Assembly (NCBI RefSeq): GCF_011742145.1
Contig: NZ_JAAQQU010000098.1
Span: 182,919-246,918, forward strand
Direction: 5' to 3'
Source: Flavobacterium sp. J49
GTDB taxonomy: Bacteria > Bacteroidota > Bacteroidia > Flavobacteriales > Flavobacteriaceae
Length of the DNA: 64,000 bases
Position 1 is the stretch's first letter. Each line of letters begins with the position of its first letter. Below, piece by piece: positions 51,947 through 61,100 of the stretch. Position numbers and translations under genes: made by a program. Below the pieces are notes generated by a model. It saw nothing but the letters and a program-made list of their open reading frames with translations. It had not been told where the DNA came from and did not search any database.

Positions 51947-52708
51947 TTATTTTAAAAATTTAATAGTCTCTTCGAAAAACAACTTTGGATTCTCGGCATG
52001 AAGCCAATGTCCGACGTTGGGAATCGTTGCTAATTTAAAATTAGGAAAATGTTTTTGAATTTCGGGCACATCGCTGTCTAAAATATATTTTGAATTGCCG
52101 CCACGGATAAACATAGAGGGTTTGTCAAAGTGATTTTGATTAGGCAAAGCTTCTCCAATCGTTTCAATTTTGGCATTAAAAACCGGTAAATTAAATCGGA
52201 ACGCCAGTTGCCCGGATTCTACCCAATAAAGGTTTTTCATTAGGAATTGGCGTGTGCCAAAATCAGGAATAAACGGATATAAGGTTTCTTCCACTTCCGC
52301 TCTATCCGGTTTGGTCGAGAAATCTACGGCATTTAATCCGGCTAAAATATCCTGATGGTGCGGTGCATAATATTTGGGCCCAATGTCGGCGACAATTAAT
52401 TTTTCTACCAATTCGGGATAAGTCGTAGCCAAAAGCATTGCCACTTTGCCACCCATAGAATGACCGATGACACTGATATTCTTCAATTGATGATGCTGAC
52501 AATACTCTAAAACGTCATTCGCCATAAGCGCATAACTAAATTCATTCGAGTGAAAACTTCGGCCATGGTTGCGCAAATCGAGCATGTGGACTTGAAACCC
52601 TTCGGCGGCATAAAGTGACCCAAATGATTTCCAGTTGTCGCTCATACCAAGAAAACCGTGGATGATTAAAAGTGGTTGGCCTTCGCCTTCAATTCTTGAA
52701 TACAACAT
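51947..52708 (-). CDS. Alpha/beta-fold hydrolase (YbfF-like esterase)
   Basis: The 253-aa protein has the oxyanion HGFLGMSDNW near residue 18, the nucleophile elbow VIGHSMGG (Ser about 93), the acid in the EALPNQNHFDKPSMFI region and the His in NVGHWLHAE near the C-terminus. It matches the YbfF group of broad esterases and acyl-CoA hydrolases. It has no signal peptide, so cytoplasmic. It is 13 bases downstream of pdxJ and just upstream of the holin-like gene. Substrate unknown. Confidence 0.93.
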   Translation of the reverse strand: MLYSRIEGEGQPLLIIHGFLGMSDNWKSFGSLYAAEGFQVHMLDLRNHGRSFHSNEFSYALMANDVLEYCQHHQLKNISVIGHSMGGKVAMLLATTYPELVEKLIVADIGPKYYAPHHQDILAGLNAVDFSTKPDRAEVEETLYPFIPDFGTRQFLMKNLYWVESGQLAFRFNLPVFNAKIETIGEALPNQNHFDKPSMFIRGGNSKYILDSDVPEIQKHFPNFKLATIPNVGHWLHAENPKLFFEETIKFLK

Positions 52709-52720
52709 TTGAGTTATGAA

Positions 52721-53434
52721 TTATTTTAGTTTTTGCAAATACATGTTTACTACATTATCCAAACCTAAATACAACGCCTCAGAAATCAAAGCGTGACCGA
52801 TGGAAACTTCCAACAAACCGGGAATGTTTTCTTTAAAGAATTTGATGTTGTCTAAGCTTAAATCGTGTCCGGCGTTGATGCCTAAATTTAATTCATTCGC
52901 TAAAACAGCCGCTTTTACATAAGGTTCAATACCAGCTTTATTACCCAAACTGTATTGATGAGCAAATTCTTCCGTGTACAATTCGATTCTGTCGGTTCCG
53001 GTTTTTTTAGCACCTTCAATCATGTTTAAAATTGGGTCGACAAAAATGGAAGTTCGGATACCATTCCTTTTAAATTCGGCTATGACATCCGTCAAATAAT
53101 CTTGGAATTTTATGGTGTCCCAACCGGCTGAAGACGTAATTGCTCCAATCGCATCGGGAACCAATGTTACTTGGTCGGGTTGGCATTCTAACACCAAATC
53201 GATAAAATTGTGTTGCGGATTGCCTTCGATATTGAATTCGGTATAAACAATCGGCTTTAAATCGCGCGCATCTTGGTAGCGAATGTGTCTTTCATCGGGT
53301 CTGGGATGAATGGTGATGCCGTGTGCTCCGAATTGCTGAATGTCTTTAGCGACTTGCAATAAATCGGGCACATTTCCGCCTCGGGCATTTCGCAAAGTAG
53401 CTATTTTATTAATGTTTACGCTTAGTTTTGTCAT
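52721..53434 (-). CDS. pdxJ: Pyridoxine 5'-phosphate synthase
   Basis: The 237-aa TIM-barrel protein begins [18 protein letters not shown], has [14 protein letters not shown] and TEFNIEGNP, and ends with [18 protein letters not shown], all hallmarks of PdxJ. It condenses 1-deoxyxylulose 5-phosphate with 3-amino-2-oxopropyl phosphate in the DXP-dependent vitamin B6 pathway. The loop residues HPRPD and GHDLSLDN that bind phosphate are present. It is divergent from the CBS gene across a repeat-like hairpin and a -7 box. Confidence 0.97.
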   Translation of the reverse strand: MTKLSVNINKIATLRNARGGNVPDLLQVAKDIQQFGAHGITIHPRPDERHIRYQDARDLKPIVYTEFNIEGNPQHNFIDLVLECQPDQVTLVPDAIGAITSSAGWDTIKFQDYLTDVIAEFKRNGIRTSIFVDPILNMIEGAKKTGTDRIELYTEEFAHQYSLGNKAGIEPYVKAAVLANELNLGINAGHDLSLDNIKFFKENIPGLLEVSIGHALISEALYLGLDNVVNMYLQKLK

Positions 53435-53448
53435 GCTTTATTTTTGAA

Positions 53449-53502
53449 ACGCAAATTCGCACTTTTTTTAGTTTAAACAGAAACCATTTGCGATTTTGCG
53501 GT
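53449..53502. repeat. Degenerate relative of the 21534-21573 hairpin
   Basis: AACGCAAATTCGC and GCGATTTTGCGGT lie as imperfect inverse copies around an AT-rich centre. On the opposite strand it opens ACCGCAAAATCGC, close to the ACCGCAAATTCAC of the element at 21534. It lies in the pdxJ-CBS divergent gap. Confidence 0.5.
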
Positions 53503-53517
53503 AAATTAATTTTTACA

Positions 53518-53525
53518 CAAAAATA
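53518..53525 (-). promoter_or_regulatory. -7 box upstream of pdxJ
   Basis: CAAAAATA on the plus strand is TATTTTTG on the minus strand, matching TAnnTTTG, about 84 bases before the pdxJ ATG. Confidence 0.35.
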
Positions 53526-53591
53526 CAAAGTTAACCAAGCGCACATGTCCCAAAATTTGATTATTTTGCAGTCGCTAAAAGAAAAGAATAC

Positions 53592-54251
53592 ATGAGAGAA
53601 CTTTCAGAATACGTCAACAACGATTTTAAACCTTTTTCGAGCCAAGAAACTGTCGCTGATATCCAAGATTTTTTTGCCGAAGTCACTTATTCCCATTTTC
53701 CGGTTTTGGACAATGGTGTTTATATGGGTTGCATATCTTCTGTTGATGCTGAAACTTTTGAAACGCAAAAAAGCATCACCGATTATCGGTATGCTTTAGA
53801 AGGTTTTTTTGTTAGAATCGGGATGATTTGGCTCGATGTTTTAGAGGTTTTTGCCCGAAACAATGCCAATGTGGTTCCGATTTTGGACGAAACCAATAAA
53901 TACATTGGTTATTACGAAATCACGGATGTGATTAAATTTTTAAACGAAACCCCTTTTTTAAAAGAAACCGGCGGCATTATTGTGGTTGAAAAATCAATCA
54001 ATGATTATTCAATGAGTCAAGTAGCCCAAATTGTAGAAAGCAACAACGGCAAACTTTTGGGCCTTTTTGTGTCGGAAGCCAATGCGGAAAAAGTACAAGT
54101 GACGGTTAAGATTACTTTGGGCGGTATGAATGAAATCATTCAATCATTCAGACGATATAATTATGAAATCATTTCGGAACACCACGAAGATGATTATTTG
54201 AATACCCTAAAAGAACGTTCTGAGTATTTGGACAAATATTTAAATATGTAA
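53592..54251 (+). CDS. CBS domain protein
   Basis: The 219-aa protein has two CBS units at about 5-130 (FSSQETVADIQDFF and FPVLDNGVYMGCIS in the first; NANVVPILDETNKYIGYYEI in the second) followed by an ACT-like beta-alpha region (about 140-205, GGIIVVEKSINDYSMSQVAQI). CBS pairs bind adenosine nucleotides and sense energy state. The partner is unknown. It starts the plus-strand run CBS, NadK, PorG, UppS, BamA, OmpH, OmpH, which is conserved in flavobacteria. Confidence 0.9.
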   Translation: MRELSEYVNNDFKPFSSQETVADIQDFFAEVTYSHFPVLDNGVYMGCISSVDAETFETQKSITDYRYALEGFFVRIGMIWLDVLEVFARNNANVVPILDETNKYIGYYEITDVIKFLNETPFLKETGGIIVVEKSINDYSMSQVAQIVESNNGKLLGLFVSEANAEKVQVTVKITLGGMNEIIQSFRRYNYEIISEHHEDDYLNTLKERSEYLDKYLNM

Positions 54252-54299
54252 TTTAAAGACAAATCGGAAATACGAGGTACAAAGTAAAATCTAAACCCT

Positions 54300-55181
54300 A
54301 TGAAAGTTGCCATCTTCGGACAATATTATCAAAACGACACACGACCTATTATCAAGGATATTTTTGTTTTTTTCAACAGAAACAATGTCGAATTGGTGAT
54401 TGAAGAAAGATTTTTGAAGATATTGTATGAAGAAAAAATTGTAGAAAAACAATACAACACCTTTTCTACACATAGTGATTTAGACCGTAGTTTTGATATT
54501 CTAATCAGTATTGGCGGTGACGGAACTATTTTGAGAGCGGCAACTTTTGTGCGCGATTCGGGTATTCCGATTTTGGGCGTTAACGCCGGACGATTAGGGT
54601 TTTTGGCCAAAGTTCAGAAAGAAAACATTGAATCTTTTCTGCAAATTGTTTTAGAAAAAAAATACACCATCTCTCAAAGAACATTACTTACCATTGATTG
54701 TTCACCCAACAATGCCGAAATCGACATTAATTTTGCGATGAATGAAGTGGCTGTGAGTCGCAAAGACACTACCTCGATGATTACGATAGAAACTTCTTTG
54801 AATGGTGAATACCTCAGTTCCTATTGGGCTGACGGATTAATTATTGCCACGCCAACCGGCTCGACCGGCTATTCTCTGAGTTGTGGCGGACCTATTTTAA
54901 CACCCGATGTAAAAGGTTTGGTTGTTACTCCAATTGCGCCACACAATCTCAATGCACGACCTTTAGTTATCCCTGATGACACCGAAATCACCTTGAAAGT
55001 TTCGGGTAGAGAAGCACAATATTTGGTTTCTTTGGATTCTAGAATCACTTCGGTGAATAACAATTCGGTCATTAAAATTAAGAAAACCCCTTTCAACATT
55101 AATATGGTGGAAATTCCGGAAGAAACGTTTTTTAAGACACTTCGGACCAAATTACTTTGGGGAGAAGACAAGAGAAATTAG
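54300..55181 (+). CDS. nadK: NAD kinase
   Basis: The 293-aa enzyme has the GGDGT motif (72-76, IGGDGTILRA), NExxxxR (MNEVAVSR, about 147) and the ATP/NAD site TPTGSTGYSLS with PIAPHNLNARP near the end. It phosphorylates NAD to NADP using ATP or polyphosphate. Length and motifs match the bacterial NadK. It lies 48 bases after the CBS gene. Confidence 0.97.
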   Translation: MKVAIFGQYYQNDTRPIIKDIFVFFNRNNVELVIEERFLKILYEEKIVEKQYNTFSTHSDLDRSFDILISIGGDGTILRAATFVRDSGIPILGVNAGRLGFLAKVQKENIESFLQIVLEKKYTISQRTLLTIDCSPNNAEIDINFAMNEVAVSRKDTTSMITIETSLNGEYLSSYWADGLIIATPTGSTGYSLSCGGPILTPDVKGLVVTPIAPHNLNARPLVIPDDTEITLKVSGREAQYLVSLDSRITSVNNNSVIKIKKTPFNINMVEIPEETFFKTLRTKLLWGEDKRN

Positions 55182-55319
55182 AAAAATTTACCCTTCATTT
55201 ATACTACAATTCTAAAAAAACCGTTTTAGAATAGAACCTTGCTAACATTAGTAATTATCAGCACTTTATTTTATTTGGCAGAAATCCGAAATTCATGCTA
55301 TATAAGTACTGAGAATTGT

Positions 55320-55327
55320 TATATTTG
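55320..55327 (+). promoter_or_regulatory. -7 box upstream of porG
   Basis: TATATTTG fits TAnnTTTG, 18 bases before ATG 55346. It lies inside the longer in-frame extension to 55316, so it supports the shorter start. Confidence 0.5.
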
Positions 55328-55345
55328 CACGCTATTTTCAATTTG

Positions 55346-56032
55346 ATGAAAAAGATTTTAGTATTATTTTTTTGTTTGGTTTTCCAAAATAATTTGAAGG
55401 CACAAATCAACGAGATTGGTGTTTTCTTGGGCGGAAGCAACTTCATAGGCGATGTGGGTAAAACCAATTACATTGCTCCGAATGAGCCGGCTTTCGGGAT
55501 TTTATACAAATGGAACAAAAGCCCAAGACATTCGTATAGGTTTTCCTATATGCAGTCGACTATTTCAGGAAACGATTTAGACTCCGAAGTTCCGGGAAGG
55601 AATTTGAGAGGTTATAAATTTAAAAATAACATCAAAGAGCTTACTGCGGGAATGGAATTCAATTTTTTTGATTTCAACCTGCATGAATTACTAAAAAGAA
55701 AAATGACGCCATATGTCTTTACCGGACTTTCTTATTTTGCTTACGACGAGTTGTATGTAATCAACGGAAAGACTAAGGAAGATTATACAGAAAGCACTTT
55801 TGCCATTCCGATGATTGTTGGTGTCAAAACCAATATTTCGAATCATTTGGTGCTAGGGCTTGAAGTGGGCGCTAGGTATACTTTCACCGATAATTTGGAC
55901 GGAAGTTTGCCTAAGAATAAAAATTTAGCGCCATTGCAATTTGGCAACATAAACAGCAAAGATTGGTATGTTTTTACAGGGTTTACACTAACGTATACCT
56001 TTACCGAAAAACCATGTTATTGCGCAGAATAA
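55346..56032 (+). CDS. porG: Type IX secretion protein PorG (DUF6089)
   Basis: Start at ATG 55346 gives 228 aa with a signal peptide (to about NLKAQ). The body is an outer-membrane beta-barrel of the DUF6089 family, with INEIGVFLGGSNFIGDVG near the start, repeated aromatic strand ends and a final LTYTFTEKPCYCAE. In Porphyromonas PorG is an integral outer-membrane T9SS part that binds the PorK-PorN ring. It is followed by uppS and bamA, the conserved order in flavobacteria. Confidence 0.9.
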   Translation: MKKILVLFFCLVFQNNLKAQINEIGVFLGGSNFIGDVGKTNYIAPNEPAFGILYKWNKSPRHSYRFSYMQSTISGNDLDSEVPGRNLRGYKFKNNIKELTAGMEFNFFDFNLHELLKRKMTPYVFTGLSYFAYDELYVINGKTKEDYTESTFAIPMIVGVKTNISNHLVLGLEVGARYTFTDNLDGSLPKNKNLAPLQFGNINSKDWYVFTGFTLTYTFTEKPCYCAE

Positions 56033-56035
56033 AGC

Positions 56036-56776
56036 ATGAATTTACTAGACAAAATAAACAAAAACAATTTACCCAAGCACTTGGCCATCATCATGGACGG
56101 GAATGGTCGTTGGGCAAAACAAAAAGGTTTATTGAGAGCATTTGGTCATGAAAACGGCACCAAAGCTGTTCGAGTAACGGTAGAAAGTTGTGCCAAACTG
56201 GGCATTGAAAATCTAACCCTTTATGCTTTTTCTACTGAAAACTGGAACCGTCCGAAACTGGAAGTAGACACTTTAATGAGATTGTTGATTTCTTCCTTAA
56301 AGAAAGAGTTAGAAACCCTACAAAAAAATAACATCCGGTTAAACTGTATAGGAAACATTGACATGCTTCCGGCATCAGCCAAAAAAGAACTTTTATCCGT
56401 AATTGAAAAGACCAAAAACAATACCCGAATGACGCTTACATTGGCGTTAAGCTACGGCTCAAGAGAGGAATTGTTAAATGCTGTTAAAATTATTAGTGAT
56501 AAAGTTAAAAATAATATAATTTCGATAGACAGTCTTGATGAATCAATTATTAATCAGCATCTTTACACGCACAATCTACCTGATGTAGATTTGGTAATTA
56601 GAACCAGTGGCGAACACAGGATCAGTAACTTTCTGCTTTGGCAAATTGCTTATGCAGAATTTTATTTTACAGACGTACTGTGGCCCGATTTTAAAGAAGA
56701 CGATTTATATGAAGCCATCATCAGCTATCAAAAAAGAGAACGAAGATTTGGAAAAACAAGTGAACAAGTTAAATAA
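56036..56776 (+). CDS. uppS: Isoprenyl (undecaprenyl diphosphate) transferase
   Basis: The 246-aa cis-prenyltransferase begins with HLAIIMDGNGRWAKQKG, where D21 and the following GNGR bind magnesium and diphosphate; LTLYAFSTENW and IRTSGEHRISNFLLWQIAYAEF are also present. It builds undecaprenyl diphosphate, the lipid carrier for peptidoglycan and surface glycans. Its last 68 bases overlap the 5' end of the annotated bamA frame if that gene starts at ATG 56709. Confidence 0.97.
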   Translation: MNLLDKINKNNLPKHLAIIMDGNGRWAKQKGLLRAFGHENGTKAVRVTVESCAKLGIENLTLYAFSTENWNRPKLEVDTLMRLLISSLKKELETLQKNNIRLNCIGNIDMLPASAKKELLSVIEKTKNNTRMTLTLALSYGSREELLNAVKIISDKVKNNIISIDSLDESIINQHLYTHNLPDVDLVIRTSGEHRISNFLLWQIAYAEFYFTDVLWPDFKEDDLYEAIISYQKRERRFGKTSEQVK

Positions 56777-59459
56777 AATTTCAGTGCAGATTAAAACCTC
56801 AAAAATATTTCTAATTATCCTATTTTTTGGAAGTATTTTTCAATTACAAGCCCAAGACAGAATCCCTTTTGAACAAGGAAAAAAATATATTTTAGCCAAC
56901 GTTAAGGTAAATGGCAAAATCAGTTATAACGAACAAACCGTCGTGACGTTTTCCGGTTTGGAGAAAGGACAGCAATTGACCGTTCCTGGCGAAGAAATCA
57001 GTAATGCCATCAAAAAATTAGGGAAGCTCGGATTATTCAGCGACATTGATTTTTATGTAAACAAAACAGAAGGCGACAGTATTTGGCTTGATTTAGACAT
57101 AGCCGAACTCCCTAAACTGAACGAAGTAAAAATTCAAGGTTTAAAAAAATCAAAAGCTGAAGATTTAATCAAAGAAAACGAATTGACAAAAGGTAAAATT
57201 GTCAATGAAAATTTGATTACTACCACCAAAAATTATATCGAAAATAAATACAAAAAAGACGGTTACTACAAAACCAAAGTATTTATCACAACCACTCCTG
57301 ACACCACGGAAGGCAACCAAGTAAAGATGTTGGTTAACATAGACAAAGGTGATAAATTGAAAATCTCAAAAATCAATTTTGAAGGCAACGAAAAATTCTC
57401 AAAAAAGAAACTGAGAAAAGCCATGAAAAACACCAAACAAATCAACCCAATCAGAATATTTAAAGCTTCAAAGTTCATCAAGGATAAATACCAGGAAGAT
57501 TTAACTTCTATTGTAGAAAAATACAAAGAGAAAGGATACAGAGATGCCCGCGTAACAAAAGATTCGGTGTTTTTAAATGCCAAAAAATCGAAACTGGCCA
57601 TCAATATTAAAGTGGAAGAAGGTAGAAAATATTATTTCGGTAATATCAAATTCTTAGGAAACTCGGTATATTCAGACCAATTATTGGGTAGAATATTGGG
57701 TATTAAAAAGGGAGATACTTACAATGGAGTTTTACTAGAAAAACGCATCGCTGACAAATCAAAACCTGATGGCGATGACATTACCAACCTATACCAAAAC
57801 AACGGGTATTTGTTTTCAAACATCAATGCAGTGGAAGTAAAAACCACCAATGACACAATTGATTTTGAAATCAGAGTTTTGGAAGGACCAATCGCTTATT
57901 TCAATAATATTACTGTAGTTGGAAACGACAAAACCAATGACCGCGTAATCTACAGAGAATTAAGAACCCAACCGGGACAAAAATACAGCAAAGAAGATTT
58001 GGTGAGAACCATTCGGGAGATTGGACAATTAGGGTTCTTTGACCCTGAAGCCATTGACCCTAAATTTAAAAACGTAGATCCTGCTGCCGGAACCGTTGAC
58101 ATTGAATACAACGTAGTGGAAAAAGGATCAAGTCAAATCGAATTACAAGGTGGTTATGGCGGCGGCGGGTTCATTGGAACCTTAGGGTTGTCCTTTAATA
58201 ATTTTTCGGCCAGAAATATGTTCAAAAAAGAGGCTTACAAACCATTGCCTATGGGTGACGGACAAAAAGTGGCCTTGCGATTACAAGCCAGTTCATTTTT
58301 TCAGACCTACAGTTTGTCGTTCTCAGAACCTTGGTTAGGCGGTAAAAAACCAATTCAATTTTCGACTTCACTATCACACAGTAAGCAATTTTTATACTCC
58401 GGAAGATCAACCAATGTAGACCGAAGTAAAAGTTTTAACATAACCTCTTTATCGGTAGGATATGCTAAAAGATTAACTGTGCCGGATGATTTCTTTGTAT
58501 TCTCCAACTCTGTAAGCTTCCAATACTACGATTTGAATAATTACAACACCGGTCTGTTTACTTTTGGAGATGGTGCCTCGCGCAACTTAGCCTTTACACT
58601 TGGGTTGAGCAGAAACAATAAAGGGGTGAATCCAATCTATCCAACATCGGGTTCAGAGTTTAGTGTCTCTGCGAAATTCACTTTACCGTATTCGTTGTTC
58701 AACGGCATAAACTATGGCGATTTGGAAAATCAAAAAGCATTTAAGCTCAGATACCGAGAAAACGCCGGAATTAATTACGTCGAAACAGCCTCAGGACAAA
58801 TCCCAGCAGTAGGCGACTATTTGGCGGAGACTACTTCTGGTTCAGGAATATATCAAACCGTTGGTGCAGATTATACACAAGCTACCGCTGACAGATCAAA
58901 AGTAGACCAAGAAAAATTCAATTGGTTAGAATATTACAAATTGAAATTCAAAGCCGATTGGTACACCCGATTAGCCGGTTCTCAGTCAAAGGCATTGGTC
59001 TTAAGAGCTTTGGGTGAGTTTGGTTATTTAGGCGCATACGACAACAGCCGAGGATTAGTACCTTTCGAGAGATTCTTCTTGGGTGGAGACGGTTTGGCCA
59101 ATTTCTCTTTAGATGGTCGTGAAGTAATCCAATTAAGAGGATATCCGAACCAATCATTGTCTGATCAAGACGGAGCAACAGTTTACAATAAATTTTCCTT
59201 AGAATTAAGATATCCTTTAACTTTAAAAGCGGCGGCATCAATTTACGCCTTAACTTTCTTAGAAGCAGGATCATCGTATAATACATTTAAAGAATACAAT
59301 CCTTTCGTACTACAGCGTTCTGCCGGATTTGGAATCAGAATATTTATGCCTGCCTTTGGTTTATTAGGTATAGATTTTGCTCATGGTTTTGATGCGCTGC
59401 CGGGATACTCTCAAAAGAATGGTTGGGAAACACATTTTATAATTGGTCAACAATTTTAA
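56709..59459 (+). CDS. bamA: Outer-membrane protein assembly factor BamA
   Basis: The frame from ATG 56709 gives 916 aa. A GTG at 56784, just after the uppS stop, would give a more usual signal peptide (QIKTSKIFLIILFFGSIFQL, then AQ), so the start is uncertain. Five POTRA domains cover about 70-450 (for example KVNGKISYNEQTVVTFSGL and KINFEGNEKFSKKKLRKAM), followed by the 16-strand barrel with the VRGY-like RLRGYPNQSL motif and a C-terminal Phe. BamA inserts beta-barrel proteins in the outer membrane. Confidence 0.93.
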   Translation: MKPSSAIKKENEDLEKQVNKLNKISVQIKTSKIFLIILFFGSIFQLQAQDRIPFEQGKKYILANVKVNGKISYNEQTVVTFSGLEKGQQLTVPGEEISNAIKKLGKLGLFSDIDFYVNKTEGDSIWLDLDIAELPKLNEVKIQGLKKSKAEDLIKENELTKGKIVNENLITTTKNYIENKYKKDGYYKTKVFITTTPDTTEGNQVKMLVNIDKGDKLKISKINFEGNEKFSKKKLRKAMKNTKQINPIRIFKASKFIKDKYQEDLTSIVEKYKEKGYRDARVTKDSVFLNAKKSKLAINIKVEEGRKYYFGNIKFLGNSVYSDQLLGRILGIKKGDTYNGVLLEKRIADKSKPDGDDITNLYQNNGYLFSNINAVEVKTTNDTIDFEIRVLEGPIAYFNNITVVGNDKTNDRVIYRELRTQPGQKYSKEDLVRTIREIGQLGFFDPEAIDPKFKNVDPAAGTVDIEYNVVEKGSSQIELQGGYGGGGFIGTLGLSFNNFSARNMFKKEAYKPLPMGDGQKVALRLQASSFFQTYSLSFSEPWLGGKKPIQFSTSLSHSKQFLYSGRSTNVDRSKSFNITSLSVGYAKRLTVPDDFFVFSNSVSFQYYDLNNYNTGLFTFGDGASRNLAFTLGLSRNNKGVNPIYPTSGSEFSVSAKFTLPYSLFNGINYGDLENQKAFKLRYRENAGINYVETASGQIPAVGDYLAETTSGSGIYQTVGADYTQATADRSKVDQEKFNWLEYYKLKFKADWYTRLAGSQSKALVLRALGEFGYLGAYDNSRGLVPFERFFLGGDGLANFSLDGREVIQLRGYPNQSLSDQDGATVYNKFSLELRYPLTLKAAASIYALTFLEAGSSYNTFKEYNPFVLQRSAGFGIRIFMPAFGLLGIDFAHGFDALPGYSQKNGWETHFIIGQQF

Positions 59460-59460
59460 T

Positions 59461-59468
59461 TATATTTG
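59461..59468 (+). promoter_or_regulatory. -7 box of an internal promoter before ompH
   Basis: TATATTTG fits TAnnTTTG right after the bamA stop, 25 bases before the ATG at 59494. The two OmpH genes can thus be made apart from the bamA message. Confidence 0.4.
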
Positions 59469-59493
59469 GAACATATTTATAAATCATAATCGT

Positions 59494-60495
59494 ATGAAAA
59501 AATATTTTGCAATATCAATATTACTTTTATCCCTTGTTTTTGAAGCAAATGCTCAAACAAGAGGTGTAAAAATTGGCTACATTGACATGGAATATATTCT
59601 GCAAAATGTTCCCGATTATGCTGAAGCCAACAACCAATTAGAGCAAAAAGCTCAAAAATGGAAGCAAGATATAGAAGTCAAAAAAGTAGAAATAGCAAAG
59701 TTAAAAGATGCTTTAAAAACTGAAAAAGCTTTACTTACCAAAGAGTTAATCGAGGAACGTGAAGAAGAAATCAAGTTTCAGGAAGATGAACTTTTAGATT
59801 TTCAACAAAAAAAATTCGGCCCCAACGGAGATTTAATGACCCAAAAAGCGGTTTTGGTAAAACCCATACAAGACCAAGTTTTCAATGCGGTTCAAGACAT
59901 CGCTGAACTTAAAAAATACGATTTTATCTTTGATAAATCTTCTGATTTAACCATGTTGTTTTCTGCCAAAAGACACGACATCAGCGACCAAGTAGTCAGA
60001 AGCATTACCAGAGCCGAAAGAAGAGAGCAACTATCCAAAAAAGATTTAAAAGAGCAGGAAAAAAAGGAGTACATGGAAGACGTTGAAGACGAAAATCCTG
60101 CACTTGCTGCCCGAAAAAAAGCTTTGGAAGAGAAAAAAGCCGCCAGAGATAAATTAATGGAAGACAGAAAATTAGCTGCTGAAGCCAAGAAAAAAGAACA
60201 AGACGACAAAAGAAAAGAAGCCGCAGAAGCTAGAGAAGCCAAAAAAACTGGCACGGTTCCTGCTAAAGATAAAACAACAAGCGACAAAACAACCGCTCCA
60301 GAAACAGCTAAAAAGCCTTCAGATTCTACAGCCGTTGACCCTAACTCGAAAGAAGCTAAGGCAGCAGCCAAAGCCAAAGAATTAGATGACCGAAAAAAAG
60401 CTTTAGAGGAAAAAAAGAAAAAAGCTCTAGCCGATAGAGAGGCTGCGAAAAAAGCCAAAGAAGAAAAAACCGGGGAACCGAAAAAAGAAGAATAA
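59494..60495 (+). CDS. OmpH/Skp-family periplasmic chaperone with long K/A/E tail
   Basis: Start at ATG 59494 gives 333 aa with a signal peptide (to about EANAQ); the -7 box just upstream supports it over 59443. Residues about 25-185 are the Skp/OmpH coiled-coil domain (KIGYIDMEYILQNVPDY to DIAELKKYDFIF). Residues 190-333 are a low-complexity charged tail rich in Lys, Ala and Glu with long heptad-like runs and a Ser/Thr/Pro patch. Skp shields unfolded outer-membrane proteins on the way to BamA. It lies 34 bases after bamA. Much longer than standard Skp. Confidence 0.92.
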   Translation: MKKYFAISILLLSLVFEANAQTRGVKIGYIDMEYILQNVPDYAEANNQLEQKAQKWKQDIEVKKVEIAKLKDALKTEKALLTKELIEEREEEIKFQEDELLDFQQKKFGPNGDLMTQKAVLVKPIQDQVFNAVQDIAELKKYDFIFDKSSDLTMLFSAKRHDISDQVVRSITRAERREQLSKKDLKEQEKKEYMEDVEDENPALAARKKALEEKKAARDKLMEDRKLAAEAKKKEQDDKRKEAAEAREAKKTGTVPAKDKTTSDKTTAPETAKKPSDSTAVDPNSKEAKAAAKAKELDDRKKALEEKKKKALADREAAKKAKEEKTGEPKKEE

Positions 60496-60528
60496 ATAAT
60501 AACAAATAAATAATTAATACTTTTTAAA

Positions 60529-61029
60529 ATGAAACGATTGAAATCATTACTAATAGCTACTGTATTGTTTTTAGGAACAAGCCAAACCATCAGTGCTCAA
60601 GCTAAAACTGCACACGTAGATGTAAATGAAATTATTTCTAAAATGCCGGCGATGTTAGATGCTCAAAAGCAATTGGAAAAATTGAGCGCTACTTATGATG
60701 CAGAATACAAAACTATGGCTCAGGAATATCAAACTAAAGTTGATAAATACGAAAAAGAAGCCGGTACTGTAGGTGATGCCGTGAACCAAACCCGTCAAGC
60801 TGAAGTACAGGATTTAGTAAAAAGAATTACTGAATACAGAGACAATGCGCAAAAAGAATTACAAAAGAAAGAATCAGATTTAGTAAAACCTTTAATGGAA
60901 AAAATCAAAGCTTCTATCACTAAAGTGGGCAAAGCCAAAGGTTACCAATACGTTTTAAACTTAGCTGATTTATTATTAGCTGATGGTCCGGATTTAACTG
61001 CTGACGTTAAAAAAGACTTAGGTTTCTAA
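60529..61029 (+). CDS. OmpH/Skp-family periplasmic chaperone
   Basis: The 166-aa protein has a signal peptide (to about TISAQ) and a Skp domain with KTAHVDVNEIISKMPAML, two long alpha-helical arms (about 45-125) and the final GYQYVLNLADLLLADG strand-helix. It is of ordinary Skp length. It follows the long OmpH by 33 bases as a tandem paralogue and is followed by a strong terminator. Both serve outer-membrane biogenesis with the BamA gene upstream. Confidence 0.94.
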   Translation: MKRLKSLLIATVLFLGTSQTISAQAKTAHVDVNEIISKMPAMLDAQKQLEKLSATYDAEYKTMAQEYQTKVDKYEKEAGTVGDAVNQTRQAEVQDLVKRITEYRDNAQKELQKKESDLVKPLMEKIKASITKVGKAKGYQYVLNLADLLLADGPDLTADVKKDLGF

Positions 61030-61050
61030 AAAACAAAAAAATACTTATTT

Positions 61051-61090
61051 AAAACTGCTCATTCCCTTTAGGTTTGAGCAGTTTTTTTTA
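61051..61090 (+). terminator. Terminator after the OmpH tandem
   Basis: AAACTGCTCA and TGAGCAGTTT form a perfect 10-bp stem with a 13-base loop and a run of eight T. Confidence 0.85.
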
Positions 61091-61100
61091 TTTTTGTTAG

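Noticed and set aside
59892..60590. 232-codon minus-strand frame over the OmpH genes
   Set aside because: The complement of Lys/Ala/Glu-rich coding gives a Ser/Phe/Leu-rich frame; no domain and it opposes two firm genes.
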